Assembly: GCA_020161355.1 (NCBI GenBank)
Contig: JAIUOF010000002.1
Span: 434,001 to 498,000 of the forward strand
Origin: Bacteroidota bacterium
GTDB lineage: Bacteria > Bacteroidota > Bacteroidia > Cytophagales > Spirosomataceae
Direction of reading: 5' to 3'
Length of the DNA: 64,000 nucleotides
A program made the translations under genes and the position numbers. Position 1 is the first letter of the stretch; each line of letters begins with the position of its first letter. Below, piece after piece: positions 26,495-35,281 of this stretch. The notes below the pieces were generated by a model. The model had not been told where the DNA came from, ran no database searches, and worked only from the letters and a program-made list of their open reading frames with translations.

Positions 26495-26782
26495 ATGACA
26501 CTGGAAGAAATTATCAAAAACAACGAAGGAACTATAGTTGATGTAAGAACCATAGGCGAATTCATGGGTGGAAATGTGGCAGGTTCTAAAAACATTCCAC
26601 TTAACGAAATTCCATCAAGAATGGATGAAATCAAAGCTCTTAAAATGCCATTGGTATTGTGCTGTGCTTCAGGCAACCGTAGTGGTCAGGCAACTGCCTT
26701 CCTTAAAGCTCAGGGTGTTGAATGCTACAATGGTGGTTCATGGTTGGAAGTAAATTATTACGCTGCTCAGGCTTTGGCTTAA
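26495..26782 (+). CDS. Single-domain rhodanese
   Basis: 95 residues: a lone rhodanese domain with DVRTIGEF near the N-terminus and the active-site loop CCASGNRSG (about 56-64), whose second Cys sits at the catalytic position. No signal peptide, so it is cytoplasmic. Such proteins carry sulfane sulfur. Preceded by 100 bp and followed by a strong terminator, so it is probably monocistronic. Confidence 0.92.
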   Translation: MTLEEIIKNNEGTIVDVRTIGEFMGGNVAGSKNIPLNEIPSRMDEIKALKMPLVLCCASGNRSGQATAFLKAQGVECYNGGSWLEVNYYAAQALA

Positions 26783-26817
26783 AAAATTAATAAACGCTTA
26801 CGCTTAATTTTTATTAA

Positions 26818-26853
26818 AGGCAGATCTTCATTTGAAGGTCTGTCTTTTTTTAT
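26818..26853 (+). terminator. Terminator after the rhodanese gene
   Basis: Arms 26818-26829 and 26834-26845 form a long stem with a four-base loop, followed by a run of T. Confidence 0.85.
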
Positions 26854-26944
26854 TTTTTAGCCAAAATAATCTAAAAAAAATCTACCTTAAATAAACCAAA
26901 AAACTCTCAGGTGCGTTTTTAGTGCAGAAAAAGCCCATTTAAAT

Positions 26945-27850
26945 ATGAAAATAGACACTAAAAATCCGATTGACCTTAGTGGTCATATTGATGTGGTAGA
27001 AAACATCACACGAGAGGAGTTTCAATCTAAATACATGAAACCCCAGATTCCCGTTATCATCAAAAACCTTTATGGAAAAGATGCCAAGGTTTATGATTGG
27101 ACGTTTGACTATTTTAAAAGAGAGCTGGGGCAAATTGAGGTAGGCGTTTTTGACGATGAATCAGAAACCCGGAAAGATGACCGCAGTTACAAATCAGCCC
27201 CGAAAACGATGAAATTTGGGGATTATTTAAGTTTGATTCAGGAAAAACCAACCACCAAAAGGTTATTTCTTTTCAATGTTTTTAAACACAAAAAGGAACT
27301 ACATAACCACTTCAAATTTCCGGACATAGCAGACAAGGTACTAAAGTTTCTGCCTTTGGCATTTTTTGGTGGACAGGGAGCCATTACCCGAATTCATCGC
27401 GACATGGACAACAGTTGTGTTTTTCTTACCGAACTCGCCGGATACAAACGTGTGGTGCTATTTGACCCAAAATATTCTGCTTTGCTTTATCAATATCCGT
27501 TTTCGACACATACTTCTATTGATGTCAATAATCCTGATTTAGAAAAATACCCGGGATTGGCATATGTTCAAGGCATTGATTGTACTATAGGACCGGGAGA
27601 CACTTTATTTATGCCTGCAGGTTGGTGGCATCATATCGAATATTCCACTGCCGGTCTTGGATTTGCCATCAGGTCCTTGAGCCCTAACATTTCTGATCGT
27701 TTACAAGGATTTTGGCAGGTGGGTATTATGACCCATATTGATGAATTGATGAATAAACTTTTCGGTGACCAATGGTTTAACTGGAAAAAAAGCAACGCCC
27801 GAAAAAAAGCCGAGGTGCTGATTCAAAGAGAAAAATACAAAAACCTTTAA
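26945..27850 (+). CDS. Cupin-8 / JmjC-like dioxygenase family protein
   Basis: 301 residues, cytoplasmic. The JmjC-like fold is indicated by the iron-binding IHRDMD (HxD, about 157-162) and a distal His in PAGWWHHIEY (about 220), with GPGDTLFMP between them. Proteins of this fold are Fe(II)/2-oxoglutarate hydroxylases acting on protein or small-molecule substrates. The substrate is unknown. It is monocistronic, ending at a GNRA-loop terminator. Confidence 0.85.
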   Translation: MKIDTKNPIDLSGHIDVVENITREEFQSKYMKPQIPVIIKNLYGKDAKVYDWTFDYFKRELGQIEVGVFDDESETRKDDRSYKSAPKTMKFGDYLSLIQEKPTTKRLFLFNVFKHKKELHNHFKFPDIADKVLKFLPLAFFGGQGAITRIHRDMDNSCVFLTELAGYKRVVLFDPKYSALLYQYPFSTHTSIDVNNPDLEKYPGLAYVQGIDCTIGPGDTLFMPAGWWHHIEYSTAGLGFAIRSLSPNISDRLQGFWQVGIMTHIDELMNKLFGDQWFNWKKSNARKKAEVLIQREKYKNL

Positions 27851-27860
27851 TTGGTATAAT

Positions 27861-27884
27861 AGGGACGGCAACGTCCCTTTTTTT
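27861..27884 (+). terminator. Terminator after the cupin-8 gene
   Basis: A perfect 7-bp GC-rich stem (27861-27867 with 27872-27878), GCAA tetraloop and a T-tract. It lies between convergent genes; only the plus strand has the U-run. Confidence 0.88.
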
Positions 27885-28896
27885 ACTTATCCCACTCTTT
27901 GATGGCCTGGGTCATGGCTTCAAATTCTATCAGAAAACCATCGTGACCATAGGTAGAATCTATTTCACGATAGCCTGAGCCCGGTATCAGTTCAGCAATT
28001 TTCCTTTGCTCCACAGGTGGAAACAATATGTCAGAGGTAATACCGATAACCAAGGTCTTAGCTTTCACTGTGGCCATTGCGGCTGCAAGCCCTCCCCTGT
28101 TTCTGCCCACATCATGGGAGTCAAACATCTTGGAAAGTATCCAGTAAGAGTAGGCATTAAATCTCCTCAAAAGTTTTTCTCCCTGATAATTCTGGTAAGT
28201 ATTGGCTCTGAAAAAGTCAATTTGCCCACCATCTCTTGACTGAGTTCTGTTATAAGTTTCATAGTTACGATAGGAAAGCAAAGCAATCGCCCGAGCCACT
28301 TTCATTCCTTCCATACCAGAGTCTGCCGTATTATTTTGCCAGGAAGGGTCATTGGCAATCGCCATTCTTTGACTTTCATTAAAAGCAATACCCCAGGGCG
28401 AATGCACCGCATTGGTAGAAAAAAGTACCTGCTTTTTTATAACCTCTGGCTCCATTATTGACCATTCCAAAGCTTGCTGCCCTCCTAAAGAGCCCCCCAA
28501 CAAATAAGCGATCGTATTTATTTCCAGGTGTTTTCTCAATAAAATATGTGCCGAAACCACATCTCTGATGGTAAGAAAAGGAAAATCATGATAGTAATTT
28601 TTTCCTGTCAATGGATTCACACTCAGTGCATTGGTACTTCCATAATGCGAACCCAGCACATTGGCACAAATCACAAAATATTCATTGGGATTAAAGAGCC
28701 TTTTTTCACCAATAAGTCCACTCCACCAATCTGAAGGGTTGGCATTTCCTGTAAATGCATGACAAACCCATAACACATTAGACTTATCGGCATTCAATGT
28801 TCCGTAAGTAGTGTAAGCTATTTCGATTTCGGGAAGCCATTCGCCATTTTCCAGATGAAACGGCTCCTCAAATTTTACCAGATGGTTACTGACCAT
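27883..28896 (-). CDS. metX: Homoserine O-acetyltransferase
   Basis: 337 residues, alpha/beta hydrolase fold. The nucleophile elbow is GGSLGGQQALEW (Ser near 137), the Asp is in ITSDILFPP and the His in YGHDGFLIE near the C-terminus. It acetylates homoserine with acetyl-CoA, the first committed step towards methionine. A SAM riboswitch with an overlapping terminator lies directly upstream, so expression should fall when SAM is plentiful. No other met gene is adjacent. Confidence 0.95.
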   Translation of the reverse strand: MVSNHLVKFEEPFHLENGEWLPEIEIAYTTYGTLNADKSNVLWVCHAFTGNANPSDWWSGLIGEKRLFNPNEYFVICANVLGSHYGSTNALSVNPLTGKNYYHDFPFLTIRDVVSAHILLRKHLEINTIAYLLGGSLGGQQALEWSIMEPEVIKKQVLFSTNAVHSPWGIAFNESQRMAIANDPSWQNNTADSGMEGMKVARAIALLSYRNYETYNRTQSRDGGQIDFFRANTYQNYQGEKLLRRFNAYSYWILSKMFDSHDVGRNRGGLAAAMATVKAKTLVIGITSDILFPPVEQRKIAELIPGSGYREIDSTYGHDGFLIEFEAMTQAIKEWDK

Positions 28897-28971
28897 AAAA
28901 ATTAAAACTTTACCCGATCGATACGGGACAAAATATTAAAAAACAGCATCTCCACCGATTTTCAGTGAAGC

Positions 28972-29010
28972 AAAAAAACCAATACTCTGATAGAATTTTC
29001 CGATTGGTTT
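28972..29010 (-). terminator. Riboswitch-controlled terminator upstream of metX
   Basis: A perfect 8-bp stem (29003-29010 with 28976-28983) is followed on the minus strand by seven U, 76 bases before the metX ATG. Its 5' arm shares three bases with the 3' strand of the aptamer's P1 helix, as expected for the expression platform of an S-box switch. Confidence 0.8.
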
Positions 29011-29123
29011 ATAAGTCCTGATGGCCATTTTAGCCCTTCAGGTAGGTATTGGCACCTTTTCGGAGGTTTCCGGCAGGTTGCCCGGGTTTCGCAGAGCCTA
29101 TTCTCTCCGCCCGTCTTTATAAA
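29008..29123 (-). ncRNA. SAM riboswitch (S-box/SAM-I type) for metX
   Basis: Read on the minus strand, P1 is formed by 29123-29115 and 29015-29008. Between them are the hallmark core segments GAAACCCGGGCAACC and AAGGTGCCAATACC, which build the SAM pocket, and a P4-like hairpin (CCTGA/TCAGG arms). Binding of S-adenosylmethionine should stabilise P1 and let the downstream terminator form, shutting off metX. Location, orientation and target all agree. The subclass (SAM-I versus a relative) is not certain. Confidence 0.9.
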
Positions 29124-29159
29124 TCAACCCTTCTGCAATTGAAGAATGAATTGACGATG

Positions 29160-29167
29160 CAAATTTA
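29160..29167 (-). promoter_or_regulatory. Candidate -7 box for the metX leader
   Basis: TAAATTTG (then C) on the minus strand, about 40 bases upstream of the aptamer P1, which fits transcription of the whole riboswitch. No clear -33 element. Confidence 0.45.
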
Positions 29168-29277
29168 GAAAATATTCCGAATAACTGAAACTGCCACGGC
29201 TTTTTTTGAATATCCTGAACCAAATTCCCGTAAAATGTGTAATTGACAAATATAATTTCAATTTGAAAAACGGGAAG

Positions 29278-30414
29278 ATGAAAAGGTTTTGTTTAGAAAA
29301 GGATTCTTTTCAAATAGAGAAATTTGACTTTCAGAATGACAGGCACACCTGGGACAATTTTTTACCTCAAAATCACCATTTAAAATCTCCACACCTTGAT
29401 TTTTACAAAGAAAACACCTCGGTTAACTATCATTTCTTCAGAGTAAAATCCGAAAACAAACTGGTAGGTCAAATCGTAATGCAGGAAACACAAATACCAG
29501 TGAATGAATTAATTAACTACAGCATAAGTAGTTTGGAAATTTTATCGGCCTGCCTTTTCAATCCTACCTGCTCATTCAATATTTTGGTTTGTGGGAATAT
29601 TTTTAAATCTAATCAGGCTGGATACTATTTTTCTGAGGGAGTTTCCCATTCTGACATTTTTAAAAGCATGACTCAATACCTTAACAATGAAAGTAAAAAC
29701 TTTAAATTTTCGGGTTTCATCATTAAAGATTGTGAGCACGAATTAAATCAGATAAAAGGGCTCATACCTTACAAAAAGGATATTACGATGGCTCTAAAAA
29801 TTGCATCCAATTGGGTAAGTATGGAAGCTTATGTTTCTGATTTGGATAAAAAATACCGTAACAGATACAAAAAAATATTAAAGTCAAAAGCCGGACTACA
29901 AATTAAAGAACTCTCTTTTGATGAAATCATTTTTCATAAATCAGACTTAAACACACTTTTCAATCAGGTATTTTCAAAACAGAAAATTTCATTTGGAAAA
30001 ATTTCGGAAGATTATTTTCAGGAAAAAAAAGTGCTGTTAGGCGAAAAATACAAAATATACGGTTTTTATGAAAATCAAACGCTCATTGCTTTCTCCAGTC
30101 ATATAATCGAAAACAATACCCTGGAAGTGCATTACATTGGTTTTGATTATTACCGAAACGAACAATACAATTTATATTTCAATATCCTATATCATGGTCT
30201 TGAAGCGGCAATTGCCGGAGGCTTTTCTGAGCTTGAATTGGGCAGAACCGCTTTTGTGGCTAAATCAAATCTTGGTGCAAAGCCCAGGTATACGCTTAAT
30301 TATTTGTATTTCAGAAGACACTTTTACAAAATCAGTTTTAAATTTTTTAATAAATTCCTGAATTCTGATTTGAATATCCAGTTGCGGAATCCATTCTCTA
30401 ATGCAGCGACCTGA
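29278..30414 (+). CDS. FemAB/GNAT-like acyltransferase family protein
   Basis: 378 residues from the ATG at 29278; a TTG start at 29206 would add 24 residues and run towards the metX promoter. The C-terminal half has the GNAT-like pattern NTLEVHYIGFDYYRNEQYN and LELGRTAFVAKSNLGAKP, as in the Bacteroidota proteins annotated as peptidoglycan-biosynthesis or GNAT-family acyltransferases. The N-terminal half is a weaker copy of the same fold. No signal peptide, so cytoplasmic. Substrate unknown. Its stop is two bases from that of the converging gene. Confidence 0.65.
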   Translation: MKRFCLEKDSFQIEKFDFQNDRHTWDNFLPQNHHLKSPHLDFYKENTSVNYHFFRVKSENKLVGQIVMQETQIPVNELINYSISSLEILSACLFNPTCSFNILVCGNIFKSNQAGYYFSEGVSHSDIFKSMTQYLNNESKNFKFSGFIIKDCEHELNQIKGLIPYKKDITMALKIASNWVSMEAYVSDLDKKYRNRYKKILKSKAGLQIKELSFDEIIFHKSDLNTLFNQVFSKQKISFGKISEDYFQEKKVLLGEKYKIYGFYENQTLIAFSSHIIENNTLEVHYIGFDYYRNEQYNLYFNILYHGLEAAIAGGFSELELGRTAFVAKSNLGAKPRYTLNYLYFRRHFYKISFKFFNKFLNSDLNIQLRNPFSNAAT

Positions 30415-30416
30415 AC

Positions 30417-31628
30417 TCATTTTACCATGGTCGCCCCTGCCATCATTTGCCGGGCAATATCGCAATTGGGAACCGTTGTGAGCTCCTTTTGAGAAAAATA
30501 GGGTATTATAAAGTACTGATTTTTAGTTGACATATAAATCTCCTTTTTCATTCTATCCTCTATGGATTCCAGATTATATTTCTCTTTCAACTGTTTGTAT
30601 TTCAATCTAATTTCTTCATTTACAGGATTTTCTTTGTAAAAATTCAAATTAGACAAATTAACAGCCCCTTCATTACAAGGCTCTGAATCCTCTATTTTAA
30701 TAGTAAAATATCTCACAGAAAACCTTGATATATTTTTGAATTCATCGGCGTACTGCAAAGAAAGATACTGGCCAATCATTCCTTCGTTAAATGCATCTTC
30801 TATTTTTTTTAATAAATCTGAATTGAGTTTATTCACATCAAATTCATACTTCTTTTGTCCTTCATCATAACCCTTGCTCCTAAGCGTTAAGAATTTAACA
30901 CTTTGGACAAATTCATTTCTCTGGTTCTCAATATCTATTGTATTTTCGAATAATATGTTTTTTTGTTCGAAAAGAATTGTAACAATACTTTGAATCTCTT
31001 CCAATAACTCTGATTCATTGATATGTAATTTTTCCCTTTCTGTTTCAACTTCTTTTTTATTATAAATTTTTATTTCCGACCGCTTCTCAGAATTTCTATA
31101 GCTTTCAAAATCCTTGTACCTGATAGCTTTATCCGATTCTCCTTCATTTTCTGCAGGTAAAAAGTAAAAATCTTCAGATCTCAGTTTAAAATATTCAGTG
31201 GTAAGAATATTTAGATTCCTTTTCAGATAAGCTACATATTCACTTTCCTGCCTTTCTTCATAAAACTGATCATATATGGGGGCAAAGTCTCTCCATTCAT
31301 TATTATAGCCCGAAATGTCAAAAATCCCCTTTTCCTCCAACACTTCTTTTTTAACACCTTTTTTTGCCATTTTAAAGAGCAGCACCTTGGCTCCATCAAA
31401 ATCTTTTAAAAAAAACTTGCAGACTGTTGCATTATACAAATCTCTGAGGAAAGGACTTTTGGAATAATTAAAAGCCCGGGAATAATAATAAAATGCATCA
31501 GAATAGTTTTCTTCAGCAATATTTAATTCTGCCTTATTGATTTCATAAAAATAGGATTCGCGGTCTTTGTATTGCCCCCTGGCAACATTAAAAAACAGCA
31601 AAAAAATCAAAGTAAATTGTCTGAACAT
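30417..31628 (-). CDS. Secreted protein of unknown function with TPR-like start
   Basis: 403 residues with a signal peptide ending at about residue 18 (NVARGQ). The first third (SDAFYYYSRAFNYSKSPF, then NATVCKFFLKDFDGAKVLL) looks like tetratricopeptide helices. The middle and end are charged, Lys/Glu/Asn-rich and predicted helical, with no motif I recognise. It is likely periplasmic or surface-associated. Single gene, two bases from the converging acyltransferase gene. Confidence 0.65.
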   Translation of the reverse strand: MFRQFTLIFLLFFNVARGQYKDRESYFYEINKAELNIAEENYSDAFYYYSRAFNYSKSPFLRDLYNATVCKFFLKDFDGAKVLLFKMAKKGVKKEVLEEKGIFDISGYNNEWRDFAPIYDQFYEERQESEYVAYLKRNLNILTTEYFKLRSEDFYFLPAENEGESDKAIRYKDFESYRNSEKRSEIKIYNKKEVETEREKLHINESELLEEIQSIVTILFEQKNILFENTIDIENQRNEFVQSVKFLTLRSKGYDEGQKKYEFDVNKLNSDLLKKIEDAFNEGMIGQYLSLQYADEFKNISRFSVRYFTIKIEDSEPCNEGAVNLSNLNFYKENPVNEEIRLKYKQLKEKYNLESIEDRMKKEIYMSTKNQYFIIPYFSQKELTTVPNCDIARQMMAGATMVK

Positions 31629-31840
31629 ATGGTTTTAATATTTTTTCAATGCAAAATTTAAAATTGCTATTATTCATAAAAAACGGCCTTTAAATAGCCG
31701 TATTTCAAACTTTTAGCTTCTTTTTTAAAATTATATCCCTAATATATTTCTAAAAAAAAGATGTTTTTAAATTTTAATATTTCATTAACAAATAAAAAAT
31801 ATAATTTTTCTTTTATATTCATGTATTAATCCGGAAAGCT

Positions 31841-32311
31841 ATGATAAAAAACAAAGAACAAATTGAAATTTATTTTGAAGCTTTTCAAAATAAAGATTTC
31901 AAAACTATGCAGCATTGTTATGCTCATAATGCCCATTTTTATGACCCTGTATTTGAACATCTTAATGCATTTGAAGTCGCGAAAATGTGGGAAATGCTTC
32001 TCAAAAACGCCAGTGACATGAACATTGAATACTCAATCATTGGCGAAAAAGAACATCGTGTGTGGGCTAATTGGGAAGCAACCTATACTTTTAGTCTCAC
32101 CGGCAGAAAAGTTCTCAACAAGGTGAGCTCTGAATTCTTCCTGGAAAATGGAAAAATCATCAACCAAAAAGACAGCTTTAATTTTTACAAATGGGCCATT
32201 CAGGCTTTTGGTTCGCAGGGAAGGCTTTTGGGCTGGACGGTTTTCTTCAAACAAAAAGTACAGAATACGGCTCAAAAAAATTTGAAAAAATTTATTTCCG
32301 GAATTAAATAA
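31841..32311 (+). CDS. SnoaL/NTF2-like fold protein
   Basis: 156 residues: IEIYFEAFQNKDFKTMQHCY and HFYDPVFEHLNAFEVAKMW at the start, then VWANWEATYTFSLTGRKV. This is the cone-shaped NTF2/SnoaL/ketosteroid-isomerase-like fold, with pairs of Asp/His in the pocket. The family includes isomerases, hydrolases and ligand-binding proteins, so no reaction can be assigned. No signal peptide. Stand-alone gene. Confidence 0.8.
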   Translation: MIKNKEQIEIYFEAFQNKDFKTMQHCYAHNAHFYDPVFEHLNAFEVAKMWEMLLKNASDMNIEYSIIGEKEHRVWANWEATYTFSLTGRKVLNKVSSEFFLENGKIINQKDSFNFYKWAIQAFGSQGRLLGWTVFFKQKVQNTAQKNLKKFISGIK

Positions 32312-32439
32312 CTTGTCATTAAAAAATAACTCTGGGTTAAAGAGACTATTTTTTTATTCCTTCAATCAAAAATGTGACAAAAGTGACATTTGATTTGGAG
32401 TAAAGAATAGATTTTTGTAGAAAAAATCATTTAATTAAT

Positions 32440-33138
32440 ATGAATAGAATCAAGATTTTATTGATTGGGATGGGAATCTTCCTGATTAGCTGCTCAGGAA
32501 ACAGCCAACAAAACATGGATGCCAAACAATTTTCTGATAAACTGGCAGCAACCACCTCCCCACAATTGGTAGATGTAAGAACTCCGGGTGAATTTGCCTC
32601 CGGACACATTAAAGGTGCGGTAAATCTTCCTATCAACCGCAGTGACTTTCAGACGGAAGTGGCCAAACTTGACAAATCAAAACCGGTGTTTTTGTATTGT
32701 CTGAGTGGAGCCCGCAGTGCTTCAGCTATGGGGTATTTGATACAAAATGGATTCAAGGAGGTTTATAATTTACAAAGAGGTACTTTGAGCTGGCAGTCTG
32801 AAGGTTTGGCCTTGGAAAGTAGCTCTTCGCCGTCATCAAACCCTACCATGACACTTGCTCAATTAAAAGGCCTTTCCGCCAATAATAAAACTATTTTAGT
32901 TGATTTTTATGCCGAATGGTGCGGACCTTGTAAAAAAATGGAACCTTTCCTGGCCGAAATAGCCAAAGAAAAAGCCGGACAAGTAAAGGTTGTTAGAATT
33001 GATGTTGATGCGAATCCGTCATTGGCTCAGGAATTAAAAATCGAAGCCATCCCTTATTTGCAGGTATATAAAAATGAAAATGTGACCTGGTCAAATATTG
33101 GTTTGGTTAGCAAAGAAGATGTAGTTAAAAACCTTTAA
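32440..33138 (+). CDS. Rhodanese-thioredoxin fusion lipoprotein
   Basis: 232 residues. A lipoprotein signal ends at Cys19 (GIFLISC). A rhodanese domain (about 25-125) has VDVRTPGEFASGH and the active loop YCLSGARSAS with its catalytic Cys. A thioredoxin domain (about 140-232) has FYAEWCGPCKKM with the CxxC pair. The protein should be membrane-anchored and periplasmic, moving sulfur or electrons between the two Cys centres. Both active sites look intact. It is monocistronic and ends two bases from the converging lipoprotein gene. Confidence 0.9.
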   Translation: MNRIKILLIGMGIFLISCSGNSQQNMDAKQFSDKLAATTSPQLVDVRTPGEFASGHIKGAVNLPINRSDFQTEVAKLDKSKPVFLYCLSGARSASAMGYLIQNGFKEVYNLQRGTLSWQSEGLALESSSSPSSNPTMTLAQLKGLSANNKTILVDFYAEWCGPCKKMEPFLAEIAKEKAGQVKVVRIDVDANPSLAQELKIEAIPYLQVYKNENVTWSNIGLVSKEDVVKNL

Positions 33139-33140
33139 GG

Positions 33141-33626
33141 TCATTTTAACATATACAAACTGAGCGTATTTTTTTCACTCTTTAGATCAAGCTTTATTAA
33201 CCTGGGGTTGATAAGTTTATCGGGGCTGACGAAAATACGCTCTGTTTTTACCAACTGATCAAAAAAATCCTGCTGTTTTTTGCTAGACACTTCGCCACTC
33301 GACAAATAGGCCAACTCCACACTGTAATTGAATCCTTTTGTATAGCCCGAACTCAGCTTTTTAATATCAAATTTCCCTGAGTACACATTTTCATCAATTT
33401 TACCTTTAAATTCTCCTGTATGAAAATCAAACTCAATGTTGTTTTTAGATTTCTTGAGTGATTTCTCAAATTTTGAAGAATCCTCGGGACTTACAGTTAC
33501 TAGAGCATATTTTTCAACTGGCATACTGATCAATGGTTTTGTGCTTTTTTTGCATGCCAAAAAGTTTACTATTAGCACCAAACTAATAAACACAAGACTG
33601 ACTTTCATATACTTAAGCGTGAACAT
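33141..33626 (-). CDS. Small lipoprotein of unknown function
   Basis: 161 residues; a second in-frame ATG at 33608 gives a more typical lipoprotein signal (VNFLAC). After the lipidated Cys the mature chain is rich in Lys and Ser with alternating strands (KNNIEFDFHTGEFKGKI), suggesting a beta-rich fold. No family is recognised. It may be co-transcribed after pabC, which ends 35 bases before it. Confidence 0.65.
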   Translation of the reverse strand: MFTLKYMKVSLVFISLVLIVNFLACKKSTKPLISMPVEKYALVTVSPEDSSKFEKSLKKSKNNIEFDFHTGEFKGKIDENVYSGKFDIKKLSSGYTKGFNYSVELAYLSSGEVSSKKQQDFFDQLVKTERIFVSPDKLINPRLIKLDLKSEKNTLSLYMLK

Positions 33627-33660
33627 AAATCATTTTTTAAACAATATTACTAACGAAAAT

Positions 33661-34284
33661 TTATATTTCCGGAGTTATTTCCAAAAACATAACTTCATTT
33701 TCGATCCGGAAAGTGTATGTCATTTCAAAATCACGCATGGCATTGATAAAGGCTATTTTGGTATATTTTGCCAAATCTTTCACGCAAATTGACTTTTCAA
33801 TGATTTTCCCCGCCTCCAAAAGACTTCTCCTTTTAACCCCTTCCAAAAGACAATCAGATGGCGTAAACCAGTTTTCTCCATCAAACAGTGCGATATTAGA
33901 ATAGGATGCGTCGGTGAGGAGACCATTTTTTGTAAAAATGACATCATCAAAATCAGGATTGTTGTTTAAAAAAGCGGTAAGATCACCTCTTTCAACGCTT
34001 TTATATTGATATGCAATTTCACGATTTTCAATAAGTCTGACCTTTTTATGTGGTTTAATGGTATATTCCTGAAATTCAATCGATTCGATAAATTTGCCAT
34101 AAGTCACTTTTATTTTGTAAACGCCCGATTTGCAATCACATGGCAACACAATTATTTCATCTAGGTTGATAACAGGTAATGTCCCGAAATGTGCTTTTCT
34201 GATAGCATTCATTCGGTCAGAATGAAAATGCAATAATGGCATTTCACCGTCTTTTAACAAAATACTTTCAAAAAACCGGAACAT
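33661..34284 (-). CDS. pabC: Aminotransferase class IV, probable aminodeoxychorismate lyase
   Basis: 207 residues, the short class IV form common in Bacteroidota. Visible features are GVYKIKVTYG, a likely PLP lysine in AYQYKSVERGDL (about 90) and the conserved SNIALFDGENWFTP with LLEGVKRRSLLEAG. As the gene overlaps pabB by 17 bp, it most likely releases p-aminobenzoate and pyruvate from aminodeoxychorismate for folate synthesis. Branched-chain or D-amino-acid transaminases share the fold, but context favours PabC. Confidence 0.85.
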   Translation of the reverse strand: MFRFFESILLKDGEMPLLHFHSDRMNAIRKAHFGTLPVINLDEIIVLPCDCKSGVYKIKVTYGKFIESIEFQEYTIKPHKKVRLIENREIAYQYKSVERGDLTAFLNNNPDFDDVIFTKNGLLTDASYSNIALFDGENWFTPSDCLLEGVKRRSLLEAGKIIEKSICVKDLAKYTKIAFINAMRDFEMTYTFRIENEVMFLEITPEI

Positions 34285-35281
34285 AAATCTTCTGTTTTAC
34301 TTCCTCAAATTCTTTCTCTGCTTCACTTCTGGCTGTTATTCCCCCTCCGCTCTTATAATACAGACCATTGGGATGTTGTTCAAGAAATCTGATGGCAACC
34401 GCCGAGATAAGTCTTTTTCCATCAAAAATACCGAAAACTCCTGTATAATGCCCCCGCTTTCCATTTTTATGAAGTGCTTTTTCTGCTTTTACAATTATCT
34501 CACAGGTTTTATCCTTTGGTGCACCGGTAATAGATCCGGCAGGGAGCAATTGCATAAACCATTCGCCAATATTTTCCTTCCAGTTTTTAGGTAGATTTCC
34601 GCAAACTTCACTGCTTACCTGTAAAAGTTTCTGACCATTTTCTTTGGTAATTTCATCTAAAAAACGAAATCTTTCTACCCAAACTTTCTCTGAAACTTTA
34701 CTCAAATCATTACGAATCAAATCCACGATAGTAGTATGTTCAAAAAATTCCTTTTGATCATTCAGAATAATTTCACGGGCATTTTCCAAATTAGCATTAA
34801 TGGTCCCTTTCATTGGAAAAGAGGAAATTTTCCCTTCCTCATAAACTTCTACGAAAGATTCCGGTGAGAAGCACAAAAATTCATCCTTTAACCAAAGTAC
34901 ATACCGTGACTTGAGACTTTTTACTATTTCTTCAGGTGCCCTATTTATTTTGATGGGAGTGGATAAGGTGAGATTAACTAAAAAGCTATTTCCGACATGA
35001 ATTTCATTTTTAACAAAAGAAAATGCCTTATGGTAAGTCTCAAAATCTGTTTCTTTGGGTAAAATCTCAAACCGGCCATTTAGGTTTTGATAGGCAAAAT
35101 TTGAAATAACTTCTTTATCTGTTTCGATTTTAAATTTTATTTCATCGGGATTAATTTCATCTAATGCCTCAACGAGATTTTTATTTTGATCAAAACTAAT
35201 CAAAAAGAAAAAAGGGCAGTTTCCATGCCCTAATTTATTCATTATCTTGATTGTATTATTCTTATCTAAAAACTCAGGCAT
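34268..35281 (-). CDS. pabB: Aminodeoxychorismate synthase component I
   Basis: 337 residues from the ATG at 35281, whose ATGCCTGA overlaps the gcvP stop. A later ATG at 35242 fits the conserved family start ([13 protein letters not shown]) and may be the real one. The chorismate-binding domain carries SSFPMKGT (the PxKGT lysine of ADC synthases), [21 protein letters not shown] and [17 protein letters not shown]. It converts chorismate and ammonia to aminodeoxychorismate. The glutamine amidotransferase partner pabA is not in the window. Confidence 0.92.
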   Translation of the reverse strand: MPEFLDKNNTIKIMNKLGHGNCPFFFLISFDQNKNLVEALDEINPDEIKFKIETDKEVISNFAYQNLNGRFEILPKETDFETYHKAFSFVKNEIHVGNSFLVNLTLSTPIKINRAPEEIVKSLKSRYVLWLKDEFLCFSPESFVEVYEEGKISSFPMKGTINANLENAREIILNDQKEFFEHTTIVDLIRNDLSKVSEKVWVERFRFLDEITKENGQKLLQVSSEVCGNLPKNWKENIGEWFMQLLPAGSITGAPKDKTCEIIVKAEKALHKNGKRGHYTGVFGIFDGKRLISAVAIRFLEQHPNGLYYKSGGGITARSEAEKEFEEVKQKIYVPVF

